A stretch of 64,000 bases of DNA from Rhodamnia argentea. Taxonomy: Eukaryota; Streptophyta; Magnoliopsida; Myrtales; Myrtaceae. Under the pieces are notes generated by a model. That model saw only the letters and a list, made by a program, of their open reading frames with translations, was not told where the DNA came from and searched no databases. Both the position numbers and the translations under genes were made by a program. How positions within the stretch are numbered: the stretch's first letter is position 1; every line of letters begins with the position of its first letter. Of the stretch, positions 23,905 to 35,143 are shown piece after piece. The DNA is taken from NCBI RefSeq assembly GCF_020921035.1, contig NC_063157.1, forward strand, positions 4,216,001 through 4,280,000, given 5' to 3'.

Positions 23905-25035
23905 GCTGCGTTTGATTGTCCGGACATAGATTGAGATAGAATACGATAAGGTGGGATAAGAAATCCTTCAAATTGTCTTTTGAATTGTGTAAAATCTCAT
24001 CATATGTTCGGTAAATATCCGGATATAACATGGATATCAGGATGTGCAACCATGCCAATGACCTCCTACGGACGATGGTGTTAACAGCCACGGCCACCGT
24101 GCCAAGCTAGGGCATAGCCTTATGGCATCCCCTAAATCTAGAACTGTAACCATCATTTGAGGTGGTCGCACTCCTACCACTGTGGTTGTCCTTGTTGAAG
24201 GTCGGCAACAAAACAAGGCAGCTAACACATATCAACGCAGGCACCAATAAGGATTAAATATCATTCAATTCCTTACGCTTCTTGTTGGAAAATAAATTTT
24301 GAGATGGAAACCTACTGGTCGATTCAAGTGCCCACATTTCTTCTCGGTCAATGCTTAACCGTAGCATAAAAAAACCTATTGATCGATTCAAGTGCCCAGA
24401 ACCCTACCCCTTGAAAGGCAACTACAGTCTAATTAGACATTGATTAGTTTTTTAGAATCAACTAAGAAAGAAATCATCAAGGATCTGCACCGTCGTAATC
24501 GAAACCATGTCAAGGATCTGCGGTCGAAGTGAACCAATTAAGCATAGTTAGGGCTTGGCCGACCTCCTGTTCGAGATCCAAGGATCGAACTTGTCAGTTG
24601 AGTTCGGGCTTGATGACGACGAGGACGACCGCAGCCTGCTCAGTGAGAATCAGTGGTGATGGGCTGTGGTAGAGGTGACCACGGTGGTTGAGGGCGGAGG
24701 TGACCGCGATGGGCTGTTATGGCGCTGATCCTCAAGCGGTGACCAAGATAACGTGATCGGCTGACTAGATGACGATTGGCAGTTGTAGGACGATAGCGAT
24801 TGTCGAAAGTAACAACAATCTCATGGTGGTCATGGTCCTTGTGCGTAGTGAAGAGTGACCGATTATCCAGATGGTGGCGTCTTCACCGCATCTTTGGAAA
24901 AAGAGGATTTGTTAAGTTATTTGTAATCTTTTTATATTCAACCCAGGTTTATTCCCCCTTCTCCGGATTTCATCCAGCATTTTATCCAGGTGTATCAGGT
25001 CCGGAGGACATTGCCAAGCATCAAACAAGATAATT
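23905..25035. mobile_element. Possible large foldback element
   Basis: The left end GCTGCGTTTGATTGTCCGGA and the inverted right end (TTGTTTGATGCTTGGCAATG, then TCCGGA) are weak inverted repeats. Between them is a GC-rich, direct-repeat-rich core around 24050-24880 (GGTGACC, GGTGGT). Boundaries and class are uncertain. Confidence 0.3.
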
Positions 25036-25039
25036 TTTT

Positions 25040-27360
25040 ATCCTCTCCGGACTCAAATTTGGATCACCAAATGCATCCTTTAGGAATCAATTGCCTTCAA
25101 TCACGAACTAGATGTCCGGTCCGGTTGTATGAGGATTGGGAGGGAAATCACAACGAAGCACCAGAGCGCTCAATTGCAAGAGAAACATACAAAAGCTACA
25201 GCACAAGTCATTCAAGAACATCATTCTTCGAGCAAAGTTTGGTAATAAATTCTGCGATATTGCGCAGGTATTTTTTCCGAGTTCCTGTCTTGCGCCCCTA
25301 GCACTCTGCCTACCTGTTCGTGTCGGTTTCGGGACAGGAGCAATTTGGGTTTTGTGTATTGTTTTCAGACGAACCCCAAGCGAGATGAGAAAGACCTCTT
25401 GCAAAGCCGGTGCGCGCCCGATGATTCCGTGTAGCTGGGACTTCCGAGGGGATACAAGAACCCAACAGAGACCCATTGCATCAACTGATAATGAATTACT
25501 TCAACCATTTCTCATCAAAGATGAGGATGTCAATAAGCAAGCACTAATCCTAATATGTTCTTCACAGTTTCTGCTGACTAAATGTTTTCTCCTTAGACAA
25601 AGAGGACTTAGCCCACTATGCACAAAAGTCCTGATATGTTCGTCCCGTGGCGTTGGTAACTGATGCAGATGACCTTTCTCGCAAGTTTGTACTTTACCAC
25701 CATGTGCTGCTATTCATGGTCAAAATGACGAATAATGGCCAATAGTTCCGGGAGTTCGAACCGAGCGCTCAGGCAATCATATGTTAATTCGCGAAACCGG
25801 TGAATCGGTAGCTGATAGCGTTCATTCCATTTCTTGTCCTTTAAGCGTTCTGTCTCCCCATGTGAGTGTGATCAACGTCTCGCTCGCAAAGCCACCAAGT
25901 TTGCGCGTGCAAAACTTGTATTGCTCGCTCCTAGAGAAGCTTAGCAATAGCATCAAGGAGCCACTAAATTGTTGTCCTAATCTGCGGCTTCAAGCTAATC
26001 GTCGCCTTCGGAGATTTAGCTCATTCCAGAGCATACAAATCAGCGCAGCGAGCTCTAACGCATTGATTTGGCTCGAAACTGCAAAAACATGACGGCAAAC
26101 TCATTGGCTCTTTGCTTGTGCCGTTCCGAGCCGATGAATAAACCACTTTCTTTCGAAGACTTGATGAGGTGAAGTTAGACTTGTCAAAAGGATGGTGCGC
26201 TCAAAAATGATCCAACTCATATTGACCACTTTAGCCTTTTTTTGACCTATTTTCGTGCAATACAAATCTAGTTACTCATATCGGACATATCTCATATTAC
26301 TAAAATTATTCAATATCAAATTCAATTTATAAAAACTTATTTCTTATAAATTCATAAAAAAAAAATATATTGCTAAACTACTGTGGACAATTTTTATAAT
26401 AGTAAAAAAAATTGTGACTTTTTGTATTTTATATTTTCTCTTTTTTCTTTTTTCTTTTTTTCACTTCTACGTCCAGCTAGGGTTGATGGTGACCGGCAAC
26501 GACCGACGACCATGACGATCGACAGCAAGTGGATGGCGACCCGCTAGATCCCGACAAGCTCGAGGCTCGTCCGAGACTGTTGCAGGTTACATATATTTTG
26601 GATTCAAGTTAAATGGGATGAGACCCTTATAAACTTAGACTTTAACATAACAACCCACTTTGACCCATTTCAAAATTTTAAGTGGCCCATATTCCATTTG
26701 GACCCACTAAAATTGAGTTGATCAAATGAGTTGCTGACCCACGTTGCCACCTCTAGACGTAGCGTGCGATGAATCTATTTTTTAGTCTTGATTTCTTTGG
26801 AATTTTGTAACGACCCCTACGTAGAAAGGCTAATAGATAAGGTTTCAAATGTAATTTCACTTTCCCTTTCCCTTTTCTTTTATCGCTCCGTAATCACCGC
26901 ACCGAATCCGAACCCCACCAAACCCCAGCACGCAAACTCCTTTTGTCCATCTTTCTACTCTTAACCCCGTTAGCCGCCTCGTGACGGACCTTGACCCCTA
27001 TCCCGTCGTCCGCACCGGCAACATCAGCACCGCCCCATTCAACTCAGCCACCGTCGCTGGTCAGGCCACGCCGCATCTCGCCTCTGTCGTAGCGGCCTTC
27101 TCCCGGGTGTTTTTCCCCTGCCACCTCTCTCAACCCGACGCAGGTCTTAATGGCGCCTCACGACCATCGAGTCTCGCAGCCACGGAGGCACTATCGGCTC
27201 CAAATCTGGATATAGCATCATAAGAAATTTGGATGAAAAAAATTACCCTCTATTCTAGCATAAATAGACGTTCTTGAAATGTTATCATCTACAAAATACC
27301 CCAAACAAGGGAAAAAATAAATTCCAACATATTTCCTTAAGTTGACTTGCTCTTGACAAA
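25040..27360. other. Spacer without supported gene
   Basis: A 175-codon open frame at 25136-25663 (plus) and others at 25781-26092 and 26981-27223 show no recognisable domain. Codon choice does not look coding. GC-rich patches at 26470-26590 and 26890-27220 resemble transposon cores. Confidence 0.3.
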
Positions 27361-27364
27361 CGGT

Positions 27365-27690
27365 CCTATTGTAATTGCACTAATTCGGTGCTAAATTTTT
27401 TGTTACCAATTAAATCTTTAACCTTTTATATTTGTGCCAAAATTCAATCCATTTAGCCGGCCGGTGCTGGCGTAACATCACCCGCGCCGACGTAGATAAT
27501 TTTTTCCTTCTCGCCGATCGATGAGCCGTGGTCGGAGTTCGTCCACCTAGCCCAATCATAGCTCGCCGGCTAGTGGGAAGAAAAATAAAAAATATTAAAA
27601 ATTACTCACGTTAGTGCCAATTGACCAAATAGATTGAACCGACACAAATGCAAAATATTTATGACAAAATTAGTACAATTATAATAAATT
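27365..27690. mobile_element. Foldback MITE with GC-rich core
   Basis: The left arm (ATTGTAATTGCACTAATT) and the inverted right arm (ATTATAATTGTACTAATT) match over about 90 bp. The core at about 27455-27580 is GC-rich (GCCGGCCGGTGCTGGCG). The words TTTGTGCCAAAATTCAATCC and inverted GGCACTAACGTGA ally it to the larger element at 34095-35133. Confidence 0.5.
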
Positions 27691-27982
27691 TGTGATTTTT
27701 TTAATAATTTTTCTCGAACTCATGGCTGGGGCCGTGGAGAATGAGGGAGGGCGAGGGTTCTTTTTATTCGAGTATCCATTGAATATGAGTCGTGATTTTT
27801 AGATTTTAGAGGGGTTATTTGGTGTGACAGCTACATCTAGTTATAATAAGATGAAATTCATGGCACGCGAAGATTAGTGATTCTCCTCCAATAGCCTTGG
27901 GAAATAAGATCGGGATCGGCGGAATTGTTTTATTACCTGGGAGAGATCTACCACTATTTATTGTGGCACGACACGATTAAGA

Positions 27983-29280
27983 TCACGAGATACAACGCAT
28001 GGAATAAATGGACACGGAGGCATCCGTCGCCAGAGCACCGTGAACCCGAGCATGGTCACTCTCCAAGCCGTAGTCCATCATCGGACGGTATTCCAAATCC
28101 TCGTCGTGCTCTTGTGCGAACTCCGGAATCTCGATCTCGCTCCTCCTCACGTGGTCCCACAGTAGGTCGAGCCGGCTCACGTAGTTCAGCTTCCCGTACA
28201 ACCTGCCACACATAACCGCGTAACCACCCATGTCAAGAGTTGGTGTGCCTGGTCTGCTATGTATCACCTAGATTTCGTTTGTTTCGTGCAAAATGCATGA
28301 TCTGAAAAATATGTTTCTAAAAACAATCGCTTATATTGCTTGTGAAAATAAACGAATGATAAATATTATGATCATCCATGAAAATCAATAATTAAAAAAT
28401 ACAATATAGGCAATTATTTAAAAAAAAAAAAGATATTTTTCGAATCATGCATTTCTCGCTTAATAAACAGAACGTTAGTAGCCAATTATTCATGTTTCGT
28501 TTGAAAAGACAATGCAAATGGCATTAGAAACTGAATTGACTCGCCCGGACGGATTTGGAACGTATCCATTCATTACTCACCCGCCGGTGAAGAGAAGGCG
28601 GCCAAAAGTGGCGAAGAAGAGGCGGGCCTGAAGGCCGGGTTGGACGAAGTGGACGGTCTCGAGATTGTCCATGACCTGGGCAGGGATCGAGTCGTACATG
28701 GACCGGAGGGCCAAGAATCCGGGGAAGTTGTCGCTCCTCTGGACTTCGCTGTGCACGTACACCACACTGAACCGCTTCCTGCTCAGCCTCGGATAGATCT
28801 TCTCCTCCAGGTACTCGTTCACTACCTCGGTGCTCAGGAATCGAGCTGACGATCAAAACCATTACCAGTTAATCTCTCGCTCGCATAGAAACCGATCATA
28901 ATTAGTGAGTTTCCAGTAGCTCTAGTTCCCCGTTTCTTCACTAAGGTCTCTCTGGTTCGTCTTGCAATTGAATGAACCATGATTTTTCCGAGTCTTCGGA
29001 GGATCCAATTCCTAACTAGATGTGAAAAGTCCAGCAACAATTGAAGATGCATGCCACGGATTAAAGTTTCCAGCGTTATGTTCGGCGAAAACAATCGCAT
29101 TTTCAGGAGTGGCGCAACATTATAACCCGAATTTAGATGACGGGGGCATCTTTTACCTGGGAAGAACTTCCCGACAATGCGGAGAACCTTGCGGCCGCGC
29201 TTGTCCCGGCCCTTGATCTTGAAGACCTGGAGCTTCTCGATCAGCTGTTCTTGTTCGGCCCGAGACAAGACCACGCACAT
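27983..29280 (-). CDS. CRAL-TRIO (Sec14-like) domain protein
   Basis: Three exons on the minus strand: 29280-29157, 28845-28581 and 28202-27983. All junctions are GT-AG and in frame, giving 202 residues. The N-terminus MCVVLSRAEQEQLIEKL is followed by KIKGRDKRGRKVLRIVGKFF, SVVYVHSEVQRSDNFPG, LQARLFFATFGRLLFTGG and LYGKLNYVSRLDLLWDHV, and the tail ends SIYSMRCIS. This matches the short plant CRAL-TRIO family related to GDAP2 and to Arabidopsis At4g35750. Such domains bind or transfer lipids, but the ligand of this family is not known to me. Exon 2 follows the consensus closely and no lesion is seen. Intron 2 contains a foldback MITE. Upstream lies a (GA)n tract. Confidence 0.9.
28270..28480. 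mobile_element. Foldback MITE in intron 2 of the CRAL-TRIO gene
   Basis: AAATGCATGATCTGAAAAAT at about 28291 is mirrored by ATTTTTCGAATCATGCATTT at about 28435. The outer ends TTTCGTTTGTTTCGTG and the inverted TTCTGTTTATTAAGCG also pair. It is AT-rich and non-coding, and lies wholly within the intron. Confidence 0.55.
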
Positions 29281-29401
29281 TTTCGCTCCCTCTGCTGGCT
29301 TTGGACTCAAGGCTGCTGTTCGTCTGTGGTAGTGAGGGAACGGGTGCAAGGAACGGCTGGCGGAATTCATACACGAGACGACAAGTGCGAGACATGTGAT
29401 T

Positions 29402-29427
29402 ATTGTGAGAGAGAGAGAGAGAGAGAG
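29402..29427. repeat. (GA)n microsatellite in CRAL-TRIO upstream region
   Basis: About 12 GA dinucleotides about 120 bp upstream of the start codon. CT-rich tracts in the sense strand at this position are common in plant 5' leaders and core promoters. A role is inferred only from position. Confidence 0.7.
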
Positions 29428-29479
29428 GACATGTCGGATGAGACAGGAATATGCGAAGGCATCTTCCATTTTCTGGGAC

Positions 29480-30515
29480 GAGTCGATCGCTGATGATCTG
29501 ATCTGAGATCGGGCTCCATGGCGCGATCTTGCCGATCGTCATTGGCCGCGTCAGGTGGGCGGAATCGTCGTCCGTCCGTCCACCCTTCTCCACAAGAGAT
29601 GCGTCCACGTGAATGAACGATTATAGAGTTGGCAAGGAAAGCAGAGATGCAGAAGAAGGGTTTCCTTTTGCTTCTGAAAAATCGATGCACTTTCAAAACT
29701 CGGAATATTATTTGTTTATAAATCCTGACCCTCGTCTTCTTTTTTACCTTAAACGTTACAATCGTGTTAAAGGACATTTGTCCACCAGGGAATTAATTAG
29801 ACTAAATCAATGAACATTGTACGGTCTTGTAATCTCTTTTCCACGCTTTCGATGGATAAAAGTTTGTATTAAACATCTCCTCCAATTTATAAAAAAAAAA
29901 GTTCCTGTCATAATAACTCTATTTTAAGAGCTTGTCCAGGTGTTCTCCCTGAACATCACGTGGCGTGGAGGAGGCGATGGCATCACCATCGCCTTTACCG
30001 TCCGATCTCTAGAGGAGCTTCTCTCGATGATTGACCAAAAGCTCAATACCCATATTGATATCCTCAAAATTCCGGAGAGCGTATGCTCTTCATGGCTTGT
30101 GCACCTAGAAGAAAATCAAGCATTAGTGAGAGATGGGATGAAAGTATCATTAGTCCTAATGGCTAGGATTGCTCCAAGTTGCCTTCCTTTCATTCTAATT
30201 AGTCTTCCTCGCAAATCGTACGGTCTTGTTTTCCATGCATTTCTCTTCGCAAATCGTGTTGAAGTTGTAGTGTAAACAGTTCTAGAATCACGAAAATCTC
30301 AGGCAATATCCCCACGTTCTTCTGTCTTGTTCATTTTCTTGAGCTAGGGCATTGAATTTAATCGCACTTGTTTCATATGGAGCGACCTCGTGAAATTATC
30401 GCCTTTGCATATCTAGATGTAAGTTTTGGGAACTCATGATTAACAATGGAAGAAGAAAGCAAAGGAGGAGGCTATCCAGCGAAAAAGAACAAAGATAAGT
30501 AACCATAGAGACTAA
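29480..30515. other. Spacer without recognisable gene
   Basis: Open frames at 29613-29813 and 29940-30275 (plus) were inspected. Neither shows a domain I recognise. Confidence 0.3.
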
Positions 30516-30519
30516 GGGC

Positions 30520-31540
30520 CGATTTGATAACGATTATAATCCAAAAAAGTAATTCTAATTAAAATCATATTTTATGATTCTGTTTTCCGAATGATTTTTA
30601 GAGAATCAGAATACGTTTGGTAATTGCACAAAATTTCTATTCCGAAAACAACTAGGTGGCGGGAATTCTTTTTTTAAAAATTTTTTAACATTTAAAAAAA
30701 ATTAATTTTTTTAACTTCCCCCCATTTTTTTAATTTTTAAATTTTTTATTTCCCTCCCCCTTCTTTTTAAATTTTTTTGTTAAATTCTTAGGCTTATTTT
30801 TAAATTTAATTTTACAAATTGTATTTATAAAAATTAGTTTTTAATTTTAATTTTTTAGTTTTTTAAAAAAGTTAAGAAGCCGATGTGGACTTAAAATTTT
30901 TAAAAAAACTGAGATTTTTTTCCTTTTTGTAATTCTCAAAAGTGATTTTTTTCCAAAATGAACTTTTTTTATTCTTTCTTTTTGTTAAATTCTAAGGTCC
31001 GTTCCCAGAAACATTTTTAGAGCAAAAATAAAAATAAAACAAAGTTGATTCTGAAAAAAAAATCACTTTTAAGAATTAAAAAAAAAATAAAGTCTCCATT
31101 CTTTTAAAAAGAATAAGTCCACGTGGACTTCTGAACTTAAAAAAAATGAAAATTAGATTTGAAAATTTTGGAATAACTAATTTTTTAAATGCATTTTTTA
31201 AAATTAAATCTAAAAATGAGCTTTAGAATTTAACCAAAAAAAAAATGAAAAGCAGAGGGGAGATTTAAAATTTTAAAAAAATTAAAAAAGAAAAAAAATA
31301 ATATCTTTTAAAAATTGAAAAATGGGGGAACTATAAAGATTTCAAAAAAACTTCAAAAAAATTAAAAATTTTAAAAAAATTTTAAAAAAAAATTCTTGCT
31401 ACCTAGTTATTCCCTGAAACAGAAATTTTGTGTAATTACTAAATGCATTCTGAATTTCTAAAAATCATCAAGGGAATAGAATTAGAAAATATGATTCTGA
31501 TCATAATTACTTTTTTGGATCAAAATCGTCAAACAAGCTT
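30520..31540. mobile_element. AT-rich giant palindromic foldback element
   Basis: The left arm (GATTTGATAACGATTATAAT, then TCCAAAAAAGTAATTCT, then CACAAAATTTCTATTCC) is mirrored at 31380-31540. The right arm, inverted, reads TTTGACGATTTTGATCCAAA, TAATTATGATCAGAATCAT and CACAAAATTTCTGTTTC. The interior is almost pure A/T and itself inverted around about 31030. The length is about 1.0 kb with no coding capacity. Termini of the form GGGCCGATTTGATAACG resemble plant hAT-type MITEs, but no clear target duplication was found. Confidence 0.7.
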
Positions 31541-31678
31541 AAAGGTATTCAACTCTATTGAGCCAAGTAGAGATTTGACTAGTTTTTTCCTTAAAAAACC
31601 AGGAGAGGATTTTAAAGGACTTAGCTTTGTCACCTCTATTGTCTTGTCGTCTTGAGAGTAGAAATTAAAAGTAAAGGT

Positions 31679-32080
31679 TAATATCACGAAAAAGTATAAA
31701 CTTGTATACATATGTCAATTTTATCTCAAATTAATTTTTTGATCACCTAAAATTTCAAATTAGTATATATGTGATAAATTCACCTTCCGTTAGATTCCGT
31801 TAAATGATACACGACAGTTGATGGATGTACCGATTTGGGATTTTTACCGTCCTTTTTTTAAAGGTATATCAAATTTAGATTTTATACGATTTTAACTGAA
31901 ATTAACAGAGGGTAAATTTGTTATAGGTGTATCGGTTTGATTTTTTTTTTTTTTTTTTGTGATCAATAAATTAGTTTGGGGTAAGATTGTCATAAGTATA
32001 TCAATTTAGAAATTTTTGTGGTAAAAAAATATTTAGGATAAATTTATTAGAAGCGTACTAATTTGAATTTTTCATTGCAT
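31679..32080. mobile_element. MITE of the same family as 50685-51198
   Basis: The left end TAATATCACGAAAAAGTATA and internal phrases (ATCTCAAATTAATTTTTTGA, GTGATAAATTCACC) match the element at 50685-51198. The middle carries the same CGTTAGATTCCGTTAAATG-like turn-around. The right end is decayed and the target duplication is not clear. Confidence 0.6.
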
Positions 32081-32369
32081 CAAGGGTGAAAGTAATGATA
32101 TATCAGATTAAGAACTAAAATAATCTAAAAAAGGGTTTTTGCCTCACATCGACTAGAAGGATGAGAGACAATTACATGCTACGAAATGGCAGAAGAAAAA
32201 CAATAGAAGACTCATCTCCGTGCCCGGGGGTGGCAACGAGAACTAATAATCGATGATGTTTATTGCTGGTTGAAAACTAATTCCAAACCCCTCTTTCGCC
32301 TTGTTTCTGCCCTAGCCATCAAGAATTTCTGGAAGGGTTTCTTTTCTAGCCTGCCATTTCACATAAAAA

Positions 32370-33280
32370 ATCAATCAATGTCTTCCAATCGAAATCTCGA
32401 GCTTATTTGCCCCTCCTCGCGTCTCTAGCAATCGCCAGACTGTCTTCACAATGGGGAGATCGGCCCCATCGTCGAAACTCCCGACGGAGTTGTGGTCGAT
32501 GATCGGGAAAAAACTCGACACCCAAATGGACATGGACCGGTTTCGTAGCATGTGTTCGTCGTGGCATTCCTCACTACCTCCCGTCTCAGAGTTGCAGCTC
32601 GGAATTGGAGAGGCCCGGGTCTATCTTCTCGAGCCGCCACCAACGTCTACGGAGCTACCATTTTTCACAACGGAGATTACAACGCCGTCTAGCACTTCTG
32701 CTTTTTCTCCTGCGAAGGCATTTGCAACCTGTGGATGCAAAGCCGTGTGGTGCTTGTCAGTCTTCTTCGTTACCTATTTAATCTGTCTTATCCTATGCAA
32801 CCATGGCGTGTTCGTCAGAGAAACTCGAGCTCGCATCTTCTTCAAGTTGTTCCGACATGGAATATTTAAAGATCAGAGTATAGAAGAGAACTATAGTCTT
32901 TGCGAATTGTAGAAGAGGATATAGAGAAGCAAGAAGAGAGAAGGAGCTCCTCTTTGTTTGTTAGTGAGCACGCGGTTGTGACCAGCTATGAACTTAGTCG
33001 TAGCCGACGCGATGCTTATGGAAATTGTCGGTAAAGCAAAGATCGCTCATTAACAAATCCGCGCCAAGACGCTTGGATGTTTTGCAAAGATACTGGATTT
33101 TGTGGAATGCTTTCCTGATGGAAGTAAAAGTGCCCAAGCAATCTGCTCATGTTGGAACAGAAGGCTTTTCCTACATGGCTTTGTTTCAGGTGTTTTGGCT
33201 CGTCCTAGAGAGAGAATGGCTTTGTTCCTAGTCTGCTTTAACTCAGGCACTCACGAGCATCTCTGGACATTGCTCTGTTT
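32370..33280 (+). pseudogene. Chimera: F-box gene 5' part joined to LTO1 3' part
   Basis: The first part, 32370-32640, including the ATG at 32451, reads LPTELWSMIGKKLDTQMDMD and MCSSWHSSLPP. It is a close relative of the 5' end and leader of the F-box gene at 36116-36390. At about 32650 it switches, in frame, to LPFFTTEITTPSSTSAF, which is exon 5 of LTO1. The sequence then follows LTO1 intron 5 (GAACTATAGTCTTTGC, TGTGACCAGCTATGAACTTA), exon 6 (FAKILDFVECFPDG) and intron 6 (TGGCTCGTCCTAGAGAGAGA). The open frame stops at 32912 inside the LTO1 intron part. The thioredoxin CxxC is lost. Because introns are included, this is a genomic rearrangement, not a retrocopy. A short truncated F-box product of 153 residues is possible on paper. 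Confidence 0.85.
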
Positions 33281-33283
33281 TCG

Positions 33284-33676
33284 GAGCAAAAGAACACTTT
33301 AAGTACCAATATTTGTGTACGGTGCTCACTTTGATGTCAATATTTTTTTTATCGCTTAAATACCAATTTTTTTGAAAAATGATTATTTAAGTATCAACTC
33401 CGGTGACGTCGCCGAAATTTCTTGCCGTTGACACTAAAGTGATCTTTTTTTCTCCGATTAGTACTAAAATGATTATTTTTTGGATCACTTTTATTGTCAT
33501 TTTTTTTTAAAAACGATTATTTAAGTGCTAACTTTGGTGAGGTCGTGAAATTTCTCGCCGTTAGTACTAAAGTGATTGTTTTTTTCTCCGATTTGACACT
33601 TAAATGATCTCCAAAAAATATCGATACGAAAGTGAGCGCCGTACGCAAATATTGGTACTTAATGTATCCTTATGCT
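33284..33676. mobile_element. Foldback MITE next to the chimera
   Basis: The left end GAGCAAAAGAACACTTTAAG plus TACCAATATTTGTGTACGG pairs with the inverted right end GAGCATAAGGATACATTAAG plus TACCAATATTTGCGTACGG. Two internal direct repeats carry CTCGCCGTTAGTACTAAAGT-like phrases. The CGTACGG word recalls the 17344 element, but the outer termini differ. No certain target duplication was found. Confidence 0.75.
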
Positions 33677-34084
33677 CTTTTTTCTGCTATTGCTAATGAT
33701 GGCATAATCTATCATCCACTTGTTCTTCATCGGCAAACCCGATAGTACCATTAAGCTCCAGAGAAAAGAGTTCCTTGAACGCGGCTGCAAAGCATTGGGA
33801 GTTGATGCTTCTCATATGGGGAAGGAAATGAGTTCCCATCAGATCGAACGTTTTCAGCACAAAAAAAAAAAAAAAAAGAGAGAGAGAGATCTAGAAATCG
33901 GGAACTGCTCTAGAATCGGCTAGCTTATATAAATTATTCCACACCACACCGGTTTTTTTAGATTTTTCCAACATCTAACACAACTTAAATGTTCATTTTA
34001 AACACCTATTATGAAACAACACGCATGCATTTTCACACCGACCATGCCACTATGAAATGGGGATGTCCTGTCCAATCAACTCAG
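33677..34084. other. Short spacer
   Basis: A 67-codon frame at 33720-33923 (plus; KLQRKEFLERGCKALG) looks protein-like but I do not recognise it. It runs into a poly(A) and (GA) tract at about 33860-33888. Confidence 0.3.
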
Positions 34085-34094
34085 TTGTATTTAA

Positions 34095-34587
34095 GGAAAA
34101 ATTATTAAAAAAGTCATAAATCTATCTTATTTTTGTTAATTCGGTTTTATATCTTTTAATTTCGTTAATTAAGTCATAAACCTTTTGTATTTATGACAAT
34201 TCAATCATAAACTTTTTTTTGTATCAATTCAGTGTTAAACATTTTATATTTATATAAATTCAATCCATCCGACCAACTTTGATCAGACTGCATCGACATG
34301 ACAATTTTTAATAATATTTTGATACTTTTCTCAAATTTATATTTTTTTGTTCTTTTTATTTTTTTTATTTTTGGTTCTTCTTCTTCCTCTAGCCACCGGC
34401 TATCGGCTAGAGGCGGCTGAAGGGGAGGGCCAGGCGGCCACCAGCGTCGTTGGGTGAGGCCAAATCACGCCATGGGTGGGCGAGAATCGACCTTGCCAAA
34501 TCTAGATGAGGCCGAGATCACCCAGCCATGGCATCACCATTGCCAATTCCTTCCTTCGAATCCCTCGTCTTGTTCCCAAGCTAGCCA

Positions 34588-34678
<91 letters not shown>

Positions 34679-35133
34679 CTTTAGGTTTGAGTTGGAGGAA
34701 GGAACAGGCAAAGGCGACGCCATGGCTAGCAAGGCCGAGCCTCGCCTAGCCATGGCGTGGCTTGGCCTCACCCAACGATGCCGGCACCAATGGCCCTCTC
34801 CTCTAGCTGGTTGCCGGCAAGCCAGCGGCGGGAGGAAGAAGGAGAACTAAAAAACCAAAAGTTTTACAAAAAAATAAAACTATAAAAAATAAAAAAAATT
34901 AGTAAAATATTATTACAAATTGCCACGTTAGCGCTAACCCGACAAAGTTGGTTGAATGGACTGAATTGGCATAAATGCAAAAGATTGATGACTAAATGGA
35001 CATAAAAAAAAAAAGGTTTAGGACTGGATTTGTACAAATGCAAGTGGTTCATGACTGAATTGGTAAAATTAAAAAGTTTATTACTGAATTGACAAAAATG
35101 CGATATGTTTAAGATATTTTTGACAATTTTTCC
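34095..35133. mobile_element. 1.04-kb palindromic foldback element with (CT)n apex
   Basis: The ends are GGAAAAATTATTAAAAAAGT and, inverted, GGAAAAATTGTCAAAAATAT. The flanks TTGTATTTAA (34085-34094) and TAGTATTTAG (35134-35143) agree at 8 of 10 positions, a Mutator-like target duplication. The outer arms (about 250 bp) are AT-rich. The inner arms (34380-34590 and 34680-34860) are GC-rich and also inverted copies of each other: CGTTGGGTGAGGCCAAATCA against CGTTGGGTGAGGCCAAGCCA. A pure CT tract lies at the apex. There is no transposase. Confidence 0.85.
34591..34674. repeat. (CT)42 microsatellite
   Basis: Eighty-four bases of uninterrupted CT lie almost exactly at the midpoint of the surrounding foldback element. 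The apparent serine-leucine open frames here are artefacts of the repeat. Confidence 0.97.
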
Positions 35134-35143
35134 TAGTATTTAG

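Noticed and set aside
25136-25663. 175-codon plus-strand open frame
   Set aside because: No recognisable motif, no coding-like composition and no supporting splice structure.
29940-30275. 111-codon plus-strand frame beginning MFSLNITWRGGGDG
   Set aside because: It looks mildly protein-like but I recognise no family, and there is no promoter or exon context.
34454-34850. Long serine-leucine and arginine-glutamate open frames on both strands
   Set aside because: They are translations of the (CT)42 microsatellite and flanking foldback arms, not genes.
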